Positions 1-7,962 of a DNA stretch of 64,000 nt are shown piece after piece; position 1 is the stretch's first letter; every line of letters begins with the position of its first letter. Position numbers and translations under genes: made by a program. Source of the DNA: Actinomadura sp. NBRC 104412 (GTDB lineage: Bacteria > Actinomycetota > Actinomycetes > Streptosporangiales > Streptosporangiaceae); assembly GCF_030269515.1 (NCBI RefSeq), contig NZ_BSTM01000009.1:124001-188000 (forward strand), written 5' to 3'. The notes under the pieces were generated by a model. It was given only the letters and a program-made list of their open reading frames with translations. It did no database searches and was not told the DNA's origin.

Positions 1-751
1 GATGCGGCCGCAGCGCGTGCAGGTCCTCCGCGAAGACGCGATCGGTCCCCAGCAGCGCCTCGACGGACATCGCGGCGGCCAGGTCGGCGGCGGTGAGCAG
101 CCGGGACAGGTCGCGTATCGCCAGGACGAGCATGCCGAGCATCCCGTCCGTCCCGTTCAGCAGGGCGAGCCCCTCCTTGGCGCCCAGCGTGACCGGCTCG
201 ATCCCGGCCTCGGCCAGCGCGCTCGCGGCCGGCCTCAGCCCGCCCGCCGCGTCCCGCACCTCGCCCTCGCCGATCAGCGCGAGCGCGACATGGGCGAGCG
301 GGGCGAGGTCCCCCGAGCACCCCAGGCTGCCGTGCTCGTGCACGACCGGGGTGATGCCCGCGTTGAGCAGGGACGCGAGCGTCCGCGCCGTCACCGGCTG
401 GACGCCCGTCCGTCCCGTGGCCAGGGTCCGCAGCCGCAGCAGCATCAGCGCCCGCACGACCTCCCGCTCCACCTCCGGCCCCGACCCGGCCGCGTGCGAC
501 CGGACGATGTTGAGCTGGAGCCGCGCCCTCAGCTCGGGAGCGATATGCCGGGTCGCCAGAGCACCGAACCCGGTCGACACCCCGTACACCGGCAGCGGGC
601 GGGACGACAGCTCCTCGATGTGCGCCCGCGCCTCCCCGATCAGCCTCAACGCCCGATCGGTCAGCACGACCTTCGCACCGTCCCTGGCCACCGCCTCGAC
701 CTGCGCGAAGGCGAGCGGCTCCGGCCCCACCTCGACCATGCCGTCTTCCAT
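1..751 (-). CDS. hutH: Histidine ammonia-lyase, N-terminal part (runs off left edge)
   Basis: First enzyme of histidine breakdown, converting L-histidine to urocanate and ammonia in the cytoplasm. About 250 N-terminal residues are visible; the rest lies beyond the window. Family landmarks are the catalytic tyrosine loop YGVSTGFG (Tyr56) and GSLGCSGDLAPLAH, the loop that cyclises into the MIO prosthetic group. The tripeptide reads Cys145-Ser-Gly instead of the more usual Ala-Ser-Gly. Two in-frame ATGs compete as start: 751, with a GGGGGT directly upstream, and 739, with GGAAG five bases upstream; the second has the better spacing. It is divergent from an IclR regulator across about 90 bases that contain a perfect inverted repeat, so IclR control of hutH is likely (inference). 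Confidence 0.9.
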   Translation of the reverse strand, partial: MEDGMVEVGPEPLAFAQVEAVARDGAKVVLTDRALRLIGEARAHIEELSSRPLPVYGVSTGFGALATRHIAPELRARLQLNIVRSHAAGSGPEVEREVVRALMLLRLRTLATGRTGVQPVTARTLASLLNAGITPVVHEHGSLGCSGDLAPLAHVALALIGEGEVRDAAGGLRPAASALAEAGIEPVTLGAKEGLALLNGTDGMLGMLVLAIRDLSRLLTAADLAAAMSVEALLGTDRVFAEDLHALRPH

Positions 752-806
752 ACCCCCATTGCACAGGCCGGACGTGGGCGCGCGGCACCGGCCCCGACCG
801 CATACC

Positions 807-822
807 GTCTCGGATACGAGAC
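807..822. promoter_or_regulatory. Inverted repeat between hutH and the IclR gene, probable operator
   Basis: Perfect palindrome GTCTCG-GATA-CGAGAC in the divergent hutH/iclR intergenic region, 21 bases before the IclR start codon. Size and position fit an IclR-family operator that could control both directions. The regulator assignment is inference from position. Confidence 0.5.
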
Positions 823-842
823 ATGTGGGGGACACTGGTGGC

Positions 843-1607
843 ATGAGCCAAGCCCCCGCCGCCCGCCGGGCGCTCGCCGTCCTGCGCCTGCTCGCGGCCT
901 CGGCGGGCCCCCTCCCCGCCTCCGCGATAGCCCGCGACCTCGGCCTGCCGCGCTCCACCACCTACCACCTGCTCGCCGCCATGGCCGAGGACGGCTTCGT
1001 GGCCCACGTCCCGGAGGAACGCCGCTGGGGCCTGGGCGTCGCCGCGTTCGAGATCGGCTCGGCGTACCTGCGGCACGGCCCTCTGGAGCGCCTGGCGCGG
1101 CCCCTGCTGCGCCGCCTGGTCGACCGGGCCGGCGAGATCGTCCAGCTCGGCGTCCTGCACGGCGCGGAGACCCTCTACCTGCTCAAGGAGCAACCGCCCC
1201 GGCACGTCACCCTCGTCACCGACGTCGGCGTCCGGATGCCCGCCCACCTCACCGCCAGCGGCCGCTCGATGCTGGCGCACCTGCCACCGGCCCAGCTCCG
1301 CGCCCTGTTCCCCGGCCCGCTCGTCACCCGGACGGGCCACGGCCCCACGTCCCTGCGCGAACTACGCCGCGGCCTGCGAGAGGACGCCCGGCGCGGCTGG
1401 TCCATGGAGGACGGCCACATCACCGAGGGTTTGGCCAGCATCGCCGCCTGCGCCTTCGACCACAACGCCCACCCGACCGCCGCCATCACCCTCACCTTCC
1501 GGCGCGCCGACCACCCCGAGGAGACCTGGCCCGACCTGGCCGCCCCCGTCCAGGCCACGGCCGCCGCCCTCACCGCCCGCCTGACCGGCCGGGCCCCGGC
1601 TCACTGA
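843..1607 (+). CDS. IclR-family transcriptional regulator (probable hut regulator)
   Basis: 254-residue DNA-binding regulator. Residues 1-60 form the winged helix-turn-helix, with the recognition segment DLGLPRSTTYHLLAAM. Residues 75-250 match the IclR effector-binding domain, including the typical PAHLTASGRSMLAHL and MEDGHITEGLASIAA stretches. The ATG at 843 is chosen because the HTH begins right after it and a GGTGG lies just upstream; longer in-frame extensions enter hutH on the other strand. Streptomyces hut genes are often controlled by IclR-type proteins, so urocanate or histidine is a plausible effector (inference). Its stop overlaps the convergent unknown gene by 7 bases. Confidence 0.88.
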   Translation: MSQAPAARRALAVLRLLAASAGPLPASAIARDLGLPRSTTYHLLAAMAEDGFVAHVPEERRWGLGVAAFEIGSAYLRHGPLERLARPLLRRLVDRAGEIVQLGVLHGAETLYLLKEQPPRHVTLVTDVGVRMPAHLTASGRSMLAHLPPAQLRALFPGPLVTRTGHGPTSLRELRRGLREDARRGWSMEDGHITEGLASIAACAFDHNAHPTAAITLTFRRADHPEETWPDLAAPVQATAAALTARLTGRAPAH

Positions 1608-2557
1608 CGCAGCGCCGCCAGCACCGCGCGCACCCGGTCCCGCTCCTCCTCGGTCGGGTCCAGGGGACCGTGCCCCGGCGCGTCACCGGCGGCGGCCACC
1701 GACATCCCCACGGACTCCGCCGCGCCTCTCAGCGCCCCGGCGAACTCCAGCAACTGCGCCGTCACCGGCGTGCCCGCGTCCAGCCCACGGTGCCTGTCGA
1801 ACTCCTCGGCCAGCATCCGCAGCCCCGCCGACAGGTCGACCGCCGGCAGGTCGATCGCCCCCTTGGCCCTGCTCAGGTGCTCGGAATGGCGATCCCCCCA
1901 GTGCTCCCACGACCACCCGGGCCAGCCGGGGCCGCGCGCGTCCACGAGACCGAGCGTCCAGGCGCCTCCGGCGCGGCGATCCACGTCCAGATGCACCCCG
2001 CTGGACGGCAGGCACGGCCACACGCGGACCGGCCTCCACCGCTCGCAGTAGCGCATCAGCGAGTCGAGATCGTGCCCGAGGACCGCATGCGCCCCCTCGG
2101 CCACCATGTAAGCCCGCACGGTCGCGTCCTTCACCACCGTGAGCAGGCACGGCGGCCGGTCCTCCGAGGCCGGGGTCAGGTCACGGAACGCCCACGGCCG
2201 CATCCCGTCGTCATCGCCCAGCGCCCGCCGGATCTCGGGCAGCCCGCCGTACGCCCAGTCGATCCGCCAGCCCGCCCACGTGCGCTCGATCACGTCCAGG
2301 ACGGCCTGCCGGTACGCCACGGCCCCGAGGAACCTGGAGAACCACAGCAGCCGGCGTTCATCGTGATCGATGAGGGCGGCGCCATCGCACTCGCCGTTGT
2401 ACATCCACGTCCCGAACGGCCGCTGCCCCCTGGCGAACCGCGTCGCCGCAGTTGGCCCCGTCAACAGGTCGAGCTCAAGCGTGTAGCCACCCCACTGCGA
2501 GTAGTACCGTCCCCAGAACCCACCGCTCTTGATCACGTAATGCGCCCGATGCCCCAT
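1601..2557 (-). CDS. Unknown protein, paralogue of the gene at 3803-4915
   Basis: 318 residues, no family recognised. It is rich in Trp and Tyr, with no signal peptide or membrane segment. The N-terminus (MGHRAHYVIKSGG, then YYSQWGG and LELDLL) is nearly repeated in the 370-residue paralogue at 3803-4915, as are a DERRLLWFS motif near residue 70 and W..WRIDWAYGGL near residue 105. The start is set at ATG 2557 because the two paralogues become colinear there; an upstream in-frame GTG at 2584 falls inside the conserved inverted repeat. The paralogue pair flanks a duplicated proX tail, suggesting a segmental duplication. Function is unknown. Confidence 0.7.
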   Translation of the reverse strand: MGHRAHYVIKSGGFWGRYYSQWGGYTLELDLLTGPTAATRFARGQRPFGTWMYNGECDGAALIDHDERRLLWFSRFLGAVAYRQAVLDVIERTWAGWRIDWAYGGLPEIRRALGDDDGMRPWAFRDLTPASEDRPPCLLTVVKDATVRAYMVAEGAHAVLGHDLDSLMRYCERWRPVRVWPCLPSSGVHLDVDRRAGGAWTLGLVDARGPGWPGWSWEHWGDRHSEHLSRAKGAIDLPAVDLSAGLRMLAEEFDRHRGLDAGTPVTAQLLEFAGALRGAAESVGMSVAAAGDAPGHGPLDPTEEERDRVRAVLAALRQ

Positions 2558-2564
2558 ACCGACC

Positions 2565-2588
2565 GAGTGTAACGACCTGATCACACTC
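2565..2588. promoter_or_regulatory. Inverted repeat before the first unknown paralogue
   Basis: GAGTGT-N12-ACACTC, perfect 6-bp arms, ending seven bases before the ATG at 2557. An identical arm pair with the same 12-base spacing stands at 4923-4946 before the paralogue, although the spacers differ. Conservation of arms and spacing but not of the spacer is what a protein-binding operator looks like. Confidence 0.55.
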
Positions 2589-2650
2589 AGGCATGCTTTC
2601 TGGGAATCTCGTCGGCCGGCCCTCGGTCACGCGATACCGGGGATGAGGAC

Positions 2651-2690
2651 GCGCCCTCACCCGGCCCCGTGACAGGGCGGGTGAGGGCGC
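2651..2690 (-). terminator. Stem-loop beside the duplicated proX tail
   Basis: Perfect 12-bp stem GCGCCCTCACCC / GGGTGAGGGCGC with a 16-base loop that can pair further. No U-tract, as is common in actinobacteria. It stands in the same position relative to the proX tail copy as the stem-loop at 6245-6282 does to the real proX, and its 3' arm is nearly identical. Confidence 0.6.
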
Positions 2691-2698
2691 GAGCGAGG

Positions 2699-2785
2699 GC
2701 GGGTCAGCCGGAGATGAGGCCGTTCTTGGTGAGCCAGTTCTTGGCGACGGTCTCCGGGTCGGTCTTCTTCTCGGACATCTCCGCG
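2699..2785 (-). repeat. Orphan copy of the proX 3' end (87-bp direct repeat, copy 1)
   Basis: All 87 bases are identical to 6285-6371, which encode the last 27 residues of the intact substrate-binding protein (ending LTKNGLISG) plus its stop. Identity stops abruptly at 2785, where plus-strand HNH/DUF222-like coding begins, so this is not the end of a second proX gene. The two copies bracket 3.5 kb of accessory DNA. They could be attachment-like direct repeats or the scar of a tandem duplication. Confidence 0.85.
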
Positions 2786-3548
2786 CCGACCTCGCCCAGC
2801 ACCTCCTGCACGGTACCGATCTCCCCACCGCACTGCACACCCTCCTCACCCAACCCCCCACACCACCGGCGGCCGACCAACAGACCACTTCCGAGCCGCC
2901 CGAGCCGTGCGAGCCGCCCGCCTCGTCGGCCGCCTCCGACACGATCGCGGCGGTACTCGCCCACATGGCCGACCGGGAACTGACCGCCATCCGCGACCAC
3001 CTGACCGCGACCGGCCGAACACGCGCCCTGCCCTTCCGCATCACTCACGCCGTCCAAATTTCCACGACCAACTCACCGACCTCCGCCACCACTGGCGCCA
3101 AACCACCAACCCCGAACACCAGCCCGGGCACACCGGCTACCGGCCCACCACAGCCATGCGCCGGGCCGTACATCAACACCACACCACCTGCGCCTTCCTC
3201 ACCTGCAACCGCCGCTCCCAGGGCTGCGACCTCGACCACACCATCCCCTGGGGACGCGGCCCCACCTGCCCCTGCAACCTGGCCCCCCTCTGCCGCCGCC
3301 ACCACCGCACCGAACAAACCCCCGGCTGGCACCTCTACCAACCCTGGCCAGGACTCCTTATTTGGATCACCCCCTCCGGCACCTGGCACATCCCTCCCCC
3401 AACGCCAGTAACGCACCAACCACAGCGGCCGGGACGGCTGCCCAACGACTCCAAAACGCAAGTTGCGGTGACTGCCCGGCCGGGCCCAGCCGGTGCAGCC
3501 CAGCGCGCCCTGCTGCGCTCACTACCGGGCTGGCCTCACGCTGGCTGA
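2786..3548 (+). pseudogene. HNH endonuclease (13E12/DUF222 family), truncated and frameshifted
   Basis: The C-terminal half of a DUF222-HNH protein is readable in two frames. From 2786 to about 3055 one frame gives LAQHLLHGTDLP and LAHMADRELTAIRDHL. From about 3060 another frame gives the HNH core CDLDHTIPW, NLAPLCRRHH and GWHLYQPWPG, then ITPSGTWHI. The N-terminal two thirds are missing, because the reading begins exactly where the proX repeat ends. Full family members run to about 400-500 residues and occur in many copies in actinobacteria. It is most likely inactive. The next 254 bases (3549-3802) show no gene or clear structure. Confidence 0.75.
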
Positions 3549-3802
3549 GGTGCACAGCGGACGGAGAGCAGCGGCTACCGGGTTGCGGCCAGAGCCGGTA
3601 CAAGTCGGCCCGCCCCTACCGCACGCTGCGGCCACAGGCCGCCAGCCGCCGACGCTAACCCCCGCACTCAACCGCAGGCGACCCGCAACCCCGCCCTGGG
3701 ACAACCAACGTGAGGCCAACCGGGCAGAAAGCCGAAGGTGACCGCCCACCCGCATCGGCTGGGCCTGACCAGGCAACACCGCCACCTACGGGAGCGGGGC
3801 CA

Positions 3803-4915
3803 TCAGGATCTGTAGCGGAGGGCGGTTAGGGCGGCGTGGACGCGGCCTTTTTCCTCGGGGGTGAGGTCCATGGGACGGTGCACCATGGCGTTGGCGCTCT
3901 CGGTCTGGACGGTCAGCTCGTTAGATTCGGCGGCGCTCCTCAAGGCGCCGATGAGTCCGAGCAGCATGGACGCCGCCCGGGTGCCCTTGTCCATTACCTG
4001 ATGGGCGTCGAACTTGCTGCGAAGTTCTTGCAGCCCGGCTTTGAAATCGATGCCGGGCAAGTCAATGGCGGTGCCGATGCGGTTGAGGTGCTCGCGGTAG
4101 CGGTCCCGCCAGAATTCCCAGCGCCAGCCGGGCCAAAAAGTTTCCGCGTCATTGAGGACCTGGTTGAGCGCGCTGAACGTCCATGCGCCGCCGGTGCGGC
4201 TGTCCGCGTTCAGATGAACGCCGGAGGATGGGAAGGACGGCCAACGGGTGACCGGCTCCCACTTCTCGTAGAGGTCCGTAAGGGAATCGACGCCGCTTTC
4301 GATGACCCAGGACGCGTCCATATCGGCCATGTACGCCCTGGTCAGGCCATTCTTGACGACGGTCACCAGGCAGGCCAGTTCTGGTTCGTCGTCGTCCGGC
4401 GCCGGCGCCGGGACGGGTGTTCCCAGTGGCAGTTCGCGGGGCATTTCCGAGCCGGGAGGGAATGCCTCGGGGCTCAGGTGGAACTGCGGCATCGCGGACA
4501 TGAACTCCTCGGGCGTACGGAGGTCGTCCGGCACCGGGATGGTGCGCAAGCGCTGGACCTTGCGTCCGTCCTCGCCGAGCGCGTCGACGATCTCGCGCAG
4601 CCCGTCGTACGCCCAGTCGAGCCGCCAGCCCTGCCACGTGAGGGTCATGACCTCCAGGACGGCCGCACGGTACGCGGCATCACGAAGATAGTGGGAGAAC
4701 CACAGCAGCCGACGCTCGTCCGGGTCGATGATGGCCGCTCCGTCGCACTGCATCTCGTTCAGCCACCCGCCGACGGCCCGTTGCCCGCGGACGAACCTCA
4801 GCGCGGTCTCCGGCCCCGCCAGCAGGTCGAGCTCGAGGGTGAGACCGCCCCACTGCGAGTAGTAGCCCGTCCGGGAACCACCGCTCTTGATCAGATACTG
4901 CACTCGATGACCCAT
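3803..4915 (-). CDS. Unknown protein, longer paralogue of the gene at 1601-2557
   Basis: 370 residues, family not recognised. It shares with its paralogue the N-terminus MGHRVQYLIKSGG / YYSQWGG / LELDLL, the block DERRLLWFSHYL, the segment WRLDWAYDGLREI and the C-terminal region SSGVHLNADSRTGGAWTF. It carries about 50 extra residues in the middle (roughly 130-185), proline-rich and acidic. No signal peptide or membrane helix is seen. Start ATG 4915 is chosen on paralogue alignment; the upstream GTG at 4942 lies in the shared inverted repeat. Its codon use is somewhat less GC-biased than its neighbours, in line with an accessory origin. Function is unknown. Confidence 0.7.
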   Translation of the reverse strand: MGHRVQYLIKSGGSRTGYYSQWGGLTLELDLLAGPETALRFVRGQRAVGGWLNEMQCDGAAIIDPDERRLLWFSHYLRDAAYRAAVLEVMTLTWQGWRLDWAYDGLREIVDALGEDGRKVQRLRTIPVPDDLRTPEEFMSAMPQFHLSPEAFPPGSEMPRELPLGTPVPAPAPDDDEPELACLVTVVKNGLTRAYMADMDASWVIESGVDSLTDLYEKWEPVTRWPSFPSSGVHLNADSRTGGAWTFSALNQVLNDAETFWPGWRWEFWRDRYREHLNRIGTAIDLPGIDFKAGLQELRSKFDAHQVMDKGTRAASMLLGLIGALRSAAESNELTVQTESANAMVHRPMDLTPEEKGRVHAALTALRYRS

Positions 4916-4922
4916 GCCGACC

Positions 4923-4946
4923 GAGTGTAAGGGTGTCGTCACACTC
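4923..4946. promoter_or_regulatory. Inverted repeat before the second unknown paralogue
   Basis: GAGTGT-N12-ACACTC, same arms and spacing as 2565-2588, again ending seven bases before the start codon. The spacers share little sequence, which argues that the arms are under selection. Confidence 0.55.
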
Positions 4947-5141
4947 TGGCGCGCTTTCGGCGAATCTTCTGATCAGTAAGAACGTGCGGTAGGTGAACGT
5001 GCAGTCACGGCAAGTCATCGATCTGAACGTGCCACTTGACTCGAATTTCGAACACCTGAGCTAATAGACGGACACACTCCGAACGCGCCTGGTAGCACAG
5101 GGTTGACACCTCCACGCCCCCAATGACCAGGGAGGTCAACG

Positions 5142-6021
5142 GTGACCAGTCCCTTCGTCCGCCGTCGCCGCCTCGGCACCGAGCTGCGCGCCCTCCGAGA
5201 GGAGCGCGGCCTGACCGCCGACGAACTGGCCCGGCTCATCCACCGCTCGCGCCCTCGGATCTCCCGCATGGAGACCGCCAGGATGCGCCCCGAAATCGGG
5301 GACGTCATGAGGATCATGGACCTCTTGGAGGTTCCCAAGGAGAGGTACGACCACATACTTCGCATCGCCCGCGACGCCACCGACCGCGGTTGGTGGGACG
5401 ACATCGGCGATGCGATGGGGGCTCGCCAGCGCCTGTACGCGGACGTGGAGTCGGGGTCTCACAGCATGCGGAGCTACACCCAGATTTCAATCCCCGGGCT
5501 TCTGCAGAGCCCGGACTTCACACGTGCGCTCATCGAGTTGGACGAGCGCGACGGTGAACTGTCCTACGTCCCAGCGAAGAGCCTGGAAGCACGCCGCAAG
5601 CGGCAGGAGGCGGGTCTTCCGGCCCGACGGCCCCACCTACGAGGTGATCATCGACGAGTTCGCTTTGAGGCGGCTCGTGACACCTCCAGATGTCATGGCC
5701 GTGCAACTCCAGCACATGATCGAGCTGGTCACCGACCAGCCGCGCCTCACGGTGCGAGTGCTCCCGCTGGACTCGCGCCCCTCCCCGAGTCGCCTGCACA
5801 CCTCATTCGTGATCTACACGTTCCCGGATCCCGCCGATCCGCCGCTGGTGCTGGCCGAGGGCATCAACGCAGATCTCATCCATACCAAACCCTCCGAGGT
5901 GGCAGGGTATGAGCGAACCTACGATCGGCTTAGCAGTGTCGCCCTCCCCTCGCTGGAGAGCCTCTCCCTCTTGGAGAGAACTGCTGGCCGCCTGACCGGG
6001 CAGATGGAGTCGGAGACGTGA
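5142..6021 (+). pseudogene. HTH (XRE) regulator with DUF5753 domain, +1 frameshift
   Basis: WhiJ-like regulator in two frames. Residues 1-156 (GTG 5142, GGGAGG ribosome site) carry the XRE helix-turn-helix RLGTELRALREERGLTADEL and the start of DUF5753 (RSYTQISIPGLLQSPDFTRAL). After one extra base in the run 5607-5610, the remainder continues in another frame as VFRPDGPTYEVIIDEFALRRL to the natural end at 6021. Removing one G restores a 292-residue protein of normal family length. It overlaps the DUF397 gene by 4 bases, the usual arrangement. The defect is a recent inactivation or a sequencing error; the intact downstream reading favours a very recent event. Confidence 0.8.
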
Positions 6022-6218
6022 AACAGCAGTACAGCGATTGGCGGAAGTCCAGCCACAGCAATCCCGACGCCGATTGTATCGAGGCCGGGCGCGCGCCCCT
6101 CGGCCGCATCGCCGTCCGCGACACCAAACAATTCGGCACCGGCCCCGTCCTCGAATTCGGCCGGACCGAGTGGGCGGCGTTCCTGCGCGGCTGCAAGGAG
6201 CACGACGGGCACGCGTGA
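6018..6218 (+). CDS. DUF397 protein, partner of the HTH-DUF5753 regulator
   Basis: 66-residue DUF397 protein (BldB-like family) with the typical WRKSSHSNPDADCIE start, IAVRDTKQFGTGPVLEF middle and W..FLRGCK end. GTG 6018 overlaps the stop of the preceding regulator (GTGA). Streptomyces genomes carry many such HTH-DUF5753 plus DUF397 pairs linked to developmental regulation, where the small protein is thought to modulate the DNA-binding partner. Here the partner is frameshifted, so this copy may be orphaned. Confidence 0.85.
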   Translation: MKQQYSDWRKSSHSNPDADCIEAGRAPLGRIAVRDTKQFGTGPVLEFGRTEWAAFLRGCKEHDGHA

Positions 6219-6244
6219 AGGACCGGATCGTCTCAAGGCACGCG

Positions 6245-6282
6245 CGCCCCCACCCGCCTCCGGGAGGGGGCGGGTGAGGGCG
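6245..6282. terminator. Bidirectional stem-loop between DUF397 gene and proX
   Basis: 14-bp stem with one mismatch (CGCCCCCACCCGCC / GGCGGGTGAGGGCG) and a 10-base loop, lying between two convergent genes. No U-tract. Confidence 0.65.
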
Positions 6283-6284
6283 CC

Positions 6285-6371
6285 GCGGGTCAGCCGGAGA
6301 TGAGGCCGTTCTTGGTGAGCCAGTTCTTGGCGACGGTCTCCGGGTCGGTCTTCTTCTCGGACATCTCCGCG
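6285..6371 (-). repeat. proX 3' end, 87-bp direct repeat copy 2 (in the intact gene)
   Basis: Identical to 2699-2785 over all 87 bases. This copy is part of the functional proX reading frame and includes its stop codon. Confidence 0.9.
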
Positions 6372-7204
6372 TTCATTTCGAGGAGCCCGGCCGTGGTGAG
6401 CTTGGCCGACACCGCGTTCAGCGTGGCGCGGACGGTGTCGTTCACCTTGGACTTGTAGACCAGCGGCAGGACGTTCTGGGCGCCGAAGACGTTCTTGGTG
6501 TCCTGTAGGGCGACGAAGCCGTTCTTCTGGATGGCCGGGTCGGTGGAGAACAGGTCGGCGGCCTGCACCTGGCCCTTCTGCAGGTTGGACACGGTGATCG
6601 GGCCCGCGGTGTCCAGGGACTTGAACTGCTTGAACTTCAGCCCGTACACCTTCTCCAGGCCGACCAGGCCCTGCTGGCGGGTCTTGAACTCCGGCGGGCC
6701 GCCGACGATCAGCTCACCGGCGACGGATTTCAGGTCGTCGATCTTGGTGAGCCTGTACTTGTCGGCGGTCGCCTTGGTGACGACCAGCGAGTCCTTGTCC
6801 TCGGCCTGGGACGGGGTGAGCACCTCCAGCTCGGGCGGCAGCTTCTGCCTGAGGGCGGCGTCCACCTCCTGGGTGGTGCTGGCCGGGTTCTCCTGGTCGA
6901 TGTGGGCCAGCAGCGCCCCGTTGTACTCGGGGAACACCTGGATGGCGCCGCTCTTGACCTGGTTGTAGTAGACCTCGCGGGACCCGATGCCGAACTTGCG
7001 GGTGACCTTGACGTCCTTGGCCTCCAGCGCCTGGGCGTAGATCTCGCCGAGCAGCCCGCTCTCGGGGAAGTCGGCGCCGCCGATGGTGATGGCCGAGCCG
7101 CCGCCGTCACCCCCGGCGAGGGGGTCGTCGCCGCCGCCTCCGCACGCGCTCACCGCCAGCACGGCCGCGACCAGCACGGCGGCGCCGCGAATCATCCGGG
7201 ACAT
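6290..7204 (-). CDS. opuCC: Osmoprotectant/betaine ABC transporter, substrate-binding lipoprotein
   Basis: 304-residue extracellular binding protein of the glycine-betaine/choline (OpuC/ProX, QAT) type, anchored as a lipoprotein. The signal peptide ends in AVSAC, giving a lipidated Cys near residue 21, followed by a Gly/Asp-rich linker. Typical family blocks are ITIGGADFPESGLLGEIYAQAL, VFPEYNGALL and DLFSTDPAI. ATG 7204 has GGAAGGAA nine bases upstream. It is last in a four-gene operon, 62 bases after the second permease. Aromatic-box residues for quaternary ammonium binding cannot be placed without alignment, so betaine, choline, carnitine or ergothioneine all remain possible substrates. Confidence 0.88.
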   Translation of the reverse strand: MSRMIRGAAVLVAAVLAVSACGGGGDDPLAGGDGGGSAITIGGADFPESGLLGEIYAQALEAKDVKVTRKFGIGSREVYYNQVKSGAIQVFPEYNGALLAHIDQENPASTTQEVDAALRQKLPPELEVLTPSQAEDKDSLVVTKATADKYRLTKIDDLKSVAGELIVGGPPEFKTRQQGLVGLEKVYGLKFKQFKSLDTAGPITVSNLQKGQVQAADLFSTDPAIQKNGFVALQDTKNVFGAQNVLPLVYKSKVNDTVRATLNAVSAKLTTAGLLEMNAEMSEKKTDPETVAKNWLTKNGLISG

Positions 7205-7266
7205 CTGTGGTGTTCCTTCCTCCGGGGTACCGGACGCTTCGGGCGCCCGGCCGGGATGGTGCAGGT

Positions 7267-7962
7267 TCAGGACGCGGCCCGCTGCCGTACTCCCGCCGAC
7301 ACCGCGTAGCGGTACAGGAGGGCGAACGCGGCCTGCGTGAGGACGGCCAGCGCGATCACGAGGATCGCGCCGCCCGCCATGCTGTCGTAGTCCTGCCGGG
7401 CGTAGCCGTCGACGATGTAGCGGCCGAGCCCGCCCAGCCCGACGTAGGCCGCGATCGTGGCGGTGGAGATGATCTGGATCAGGGCGGTGCGCAGGCCGAG
7501 CAGCACCAGCGGCAGCGCGACGGGCAGCTCGACGCGCAGCAGCACCTGGCGGCCGGTCATGCCCATGCCCTCCGCCGCGTCCCGCAGGCCCGGCTCCACC
7601 TGCTGGACGCCCGCGTAGGTGTTGACCAGCACCGGCGGGACGGCCAGCGCGATCAGCGGGATGAGGATCGGGACCAGGTCGCCGGCGCTGGTGACGATCA
7701 CCGCGAGGATCAGCAGGCCCAGGGTCGGCAGCGCGCGGGCCGCGTTCGCCGAGGACATCACCAGGAAGCCGGCCACCGCGGCGGGCCGGCCGCGGCGCAG
7801 GTGGCCGAGCATCAAGCCCAGCGGCAGCGCGATCAGCACGGTGATCGCGAACGCGAGCAGCGAGTACCACAGGTGCTCCAGGATCCGCGCGGGGATGCCG
7901 TCGGCGCCCGTCCACTGCCCGGACCGGCCGAACCAGCCCAGGGCCTCCCAGATCGCGTTCAT
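7267..7962 (-). CDS. opuCD: Osmoprotectant ABC transporter permease
   Basis: 231-residue inner-membrane permease with about five or six helices. It has the BPD-type loop EGMGMTGRQVLLRVELPVALPL (EAA motif) that contacts the ATPase, followed by GLGGLGRYIVDGYARQD. ATG 7962 overlaps the preceding permease stop (ATGA), so the two subunits are translationally coupled and probably form a heterodimer. Confidence 0.87.
   Translation of the reverse strand: MNAIWEALGWFGRSGQWTGADGIPARILEHLWYSLLAFAITVLIALPLGLMLGHLRRGRPAAVAGFLVMSSANAARALPTLGLLILAVIVTSAGDLVPILIPLIALAVPPVLVNTYAGVQQVEPGLRDAAEGMGMTGRQVLLRVELPVALPLVLLGLRTALIQIISTATIAAYVGLGGLGRYIVDGYARQDYDSMAGGAILVIALAVLTQAAFALLYRYAVSAGVRQRAAS

Noticed and set aside
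2..2572. Very long plus-strand open frame across hutH, iclR and the unknown gene
   Set aside because: GC-rich shadow frame: it lies antisense to hutH and the unknown gene and out of frame with iclR, and its Arg/Pro/Gly-rich translation has no family likeness.
2704..3057. Minus-strand reading that ends in the proX tail, as if a second, degenerate binding-protein gene
   Set aside because: Upstream of the 87-bp repeat the plus strand reads as HNH/DUF222 coding, and the minus-strand residues show no consistent likeness to the intact binding protein.
3549..3802. Possible short ORFs after the HNH relic
   Set aside because: No ribosome sites, no family likeness and high GC in all frames; regarded as non-coding.
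5036..5067. TTGACT and TAATAG as a sigma-70 promoter for the HTH gene
   Set aside because: The spacer is 20 bases and the -10 match is poor, so it is not reported as a promoter.
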